This document shows, one piece after another, positions 63,293-64,000 of a stretch of DNA of 64,000 nucleotides. Source of the stretch: Bradyrhizobium septentrionale (GTDB taxonomy: Bacteria; Pseudomonadota; Alphaproteobacteria; Rhizobiales; Xanthobacteraceae); NCBI RefSeq assembly GCF_011516645.4, contig NZ_CP088285.1, forward strand, positions 8,016,501 through 8,080,500, read 5' to 3'. The first letter of the stretch is position 1. Each line of letters opens with the position of its first letter. The notes beneath the pieces are model-generated. The model worked only from the letters and a program-made list of their open reading frames with translations, made no database searches and was not told the origin of the DNA. Position numbers and translations under genes: made by a program.

Positions 63293-64000
63293 CAGCCCGC
63301 CAGTCCGATGACAAAGAGCCCCCTGGCGTCGGCGGCCTCGATCAGGGCCTGCGGTTCGGCGGCCAGCGTGTTACCGGCGATCACGGCAATGCCGGCGATG
63401 CCGGCCGCGGCCGCGCCCTCGACCGTCCGCGGACCGATGGTCGGCAGATCGAAGCGCAGGTCCTGGCTGCTCTTCGGCGCCTTCACCAGCACGCCGCGGC
63501 CGCCCTTGGCGCGAATGCGGCCCTCGGCGCGCAGCCGCGCCACCCGCGCCAGCAGCCCATCGGTGCCTTCGATGTCCTCGACCGCAACCACGTGCCCGTC
63601 GATCACCACCGCCGCCTGGCCGATGTCGAACGGGCCGAGCGCGTCGAGCACCCCGCGGCCGCGCGCGATATCGGCAAGCGCGGCACCGTCCGGCGTCGCG
63701 CGCGTCACGGCGCCCTCGGGCATCAGGAGATCGGGTGCGACATCCTTGATTCCGACCATGCGGAATCCCTGCTGCTCGAGGATGCGGCCGACACTCGACA
63801 ACAGATGATCGTCGCCGCCGCGAAACGCGCGCACGACATGGCCGAGCAGGCGCAGCGTGCCCCAGTCGAGCCGGATCTCCGACAGCGCCGGACGCACCAG
63901 CGTGCCGATGAAGATCAGATCGCGGCAGCCTTCGTCGCGGAATAGCCGGGTCGCCCGTCCGAGCTGGCCGACCGAGATCCAGCGATGACGAAAGCGCTGC
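63292..64000 (-). CDS. lpxI: UDP-2,3-diacylglucosamine diphosphatase LpxI (5' end beyond the window)
   Basis: LpxI hydrolyses UDP-2,3-diacylglucosamine to lipid X in bacteria that lack LpxH, producing the acceptor for LpxB. The visible 235 codons begin inside the protein (HRWISVGQLGRATRLFRDEG) and contain RPALSEIRLDWGTLRLLG, GGDDHLLSSVGRILEQQGF, the DUF1009 block RIRAKGGRGVLVKAPKSSQDLRFDLPTIGP, and a VIAGNTLAAEPQALIEAAD end. A GTG at 63897 is an internal codon, not the start. The stop overlaps the lpxB ATG. Confidence 0.92.
   Translation of the reverse strand, partial: QRFRHRWISVGQLGRATRLFRDEGCRDLIFIGTLVRPALSEIRLDWGTLRLLGHVVRAFRGGDDHLLSSVGRILEQQGFRMVGIKDVAPDLLMPEGAVTRATPDGAALADIARGRGVLDALGPFDIGQAAVVIDGHVVAVEDIEGTDGLLARVARLRAEGRIRAKGGRGVLVKAPKSSQDLRFDLPTIGPRTVEGAAAAGIAGIAVIAGNTLAAEPQALIEAADARGLFVIGLAG

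Overview
The window reads as chromosomal DNA of an alphaproteobacterium of the Bradyrhizobium/Rhodopseudomonas group (Nitrobacteraceae). The reasons are the very high GC of the core genes, the housekeeping blocks eno..kdsA..pyrG-secG-tpiA-ppiD-trpD-trpC-moaC and moeA-lexA-comEC..gltX-gltA..lpxB/lpxI, a GAAC-N7-GAAC SOS box of the alphaproteobacterial type before lexA, FNR/FixK-type TTGA-N6-TCAA boxes, and several families of palindromic intergenic repeats typical of these genomes. Species cannot be decided from the sequence alone.

Layout. 1-7.7 kb: start of eno (reverse), queF, a small membrane protein, an accessory aspartokinase-like gene, an exported M15-like peptidase, a complete IS110-family (IS1111-type) insertion sequence, then kdsA with an MFS exporter. 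7.9-15.2 kb: an exported PAAR-repeat protein, a NIPSNAP protein, a large periplasmic arylsulfatase with a coupled membrane protein behind a FixK-like box, an OmpR-type two-component pair, and a PmtA-like methyltransferase. 15.2-24.3 kb: a dense core block pyrG, secG, an XRE-cupin regulator with a GNAT enzyme, tpiA, a PpiD-like chaperone, trpD, trpC, moaC. 24.3-36.2 kb: Flp pilin, a GGDEF-EAL protein, ctpA, an Old Yellow Enzyme, a rhomboid protease and three orphan periplasmic binding proteins. 36.3-39.5 kb: a duplicated DUF3280-type exported protein divergent from a NarL-type two-component pair. 39.5-44.4 kb: an arsenic cluster (MFS, Cys-tailed flavoprotein, two ArsR, AqpS-type channel, ArsC, small membrane protein). 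44.4-47.1 kb: a decayed lower-GC patch with a nonsense-broken small gene, a frameshifted integrase and a large structured repeat. 47.2-53.4 kb: HAD hydrolase, moeA, lexA, small conserved proteins, comEC with a late frameshift. 53.8-64 kb: MHS-family transporter, SPW membrane protein, SnoaL-like protein, glnS, a quinone-reductase-like protein, gltX, gltA with a clear terminator, lpxB and the 3' part of lpxI.

How the genes work together. Lipid A/KDO synthesis (kdsA, lpxB, lpxI), central metabolism (eno, tpiA, gltA), tryptophan (trpD, trpC), molybdenum cofactor (moaC, moeA) and translation (glnS, gltX) form the ordinary backbone. The accessory parts are the IS element, the arylsulfatase unit, the run of orphan binding proteins, the arsenic cluster and the integrase scar. 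I found no CRISPR array, rRNA or convincing tRNA. Nothing seen amounts to a proven new system. The best candidates for a second look are the IS1111-type element with its predicted guide RNA end, the structured repeat at 46.4-47.0 kb, the unusual composition of the arsenic cluster, the exported PAAR protein, and the peptidase and aspartokinase with altered motifs.
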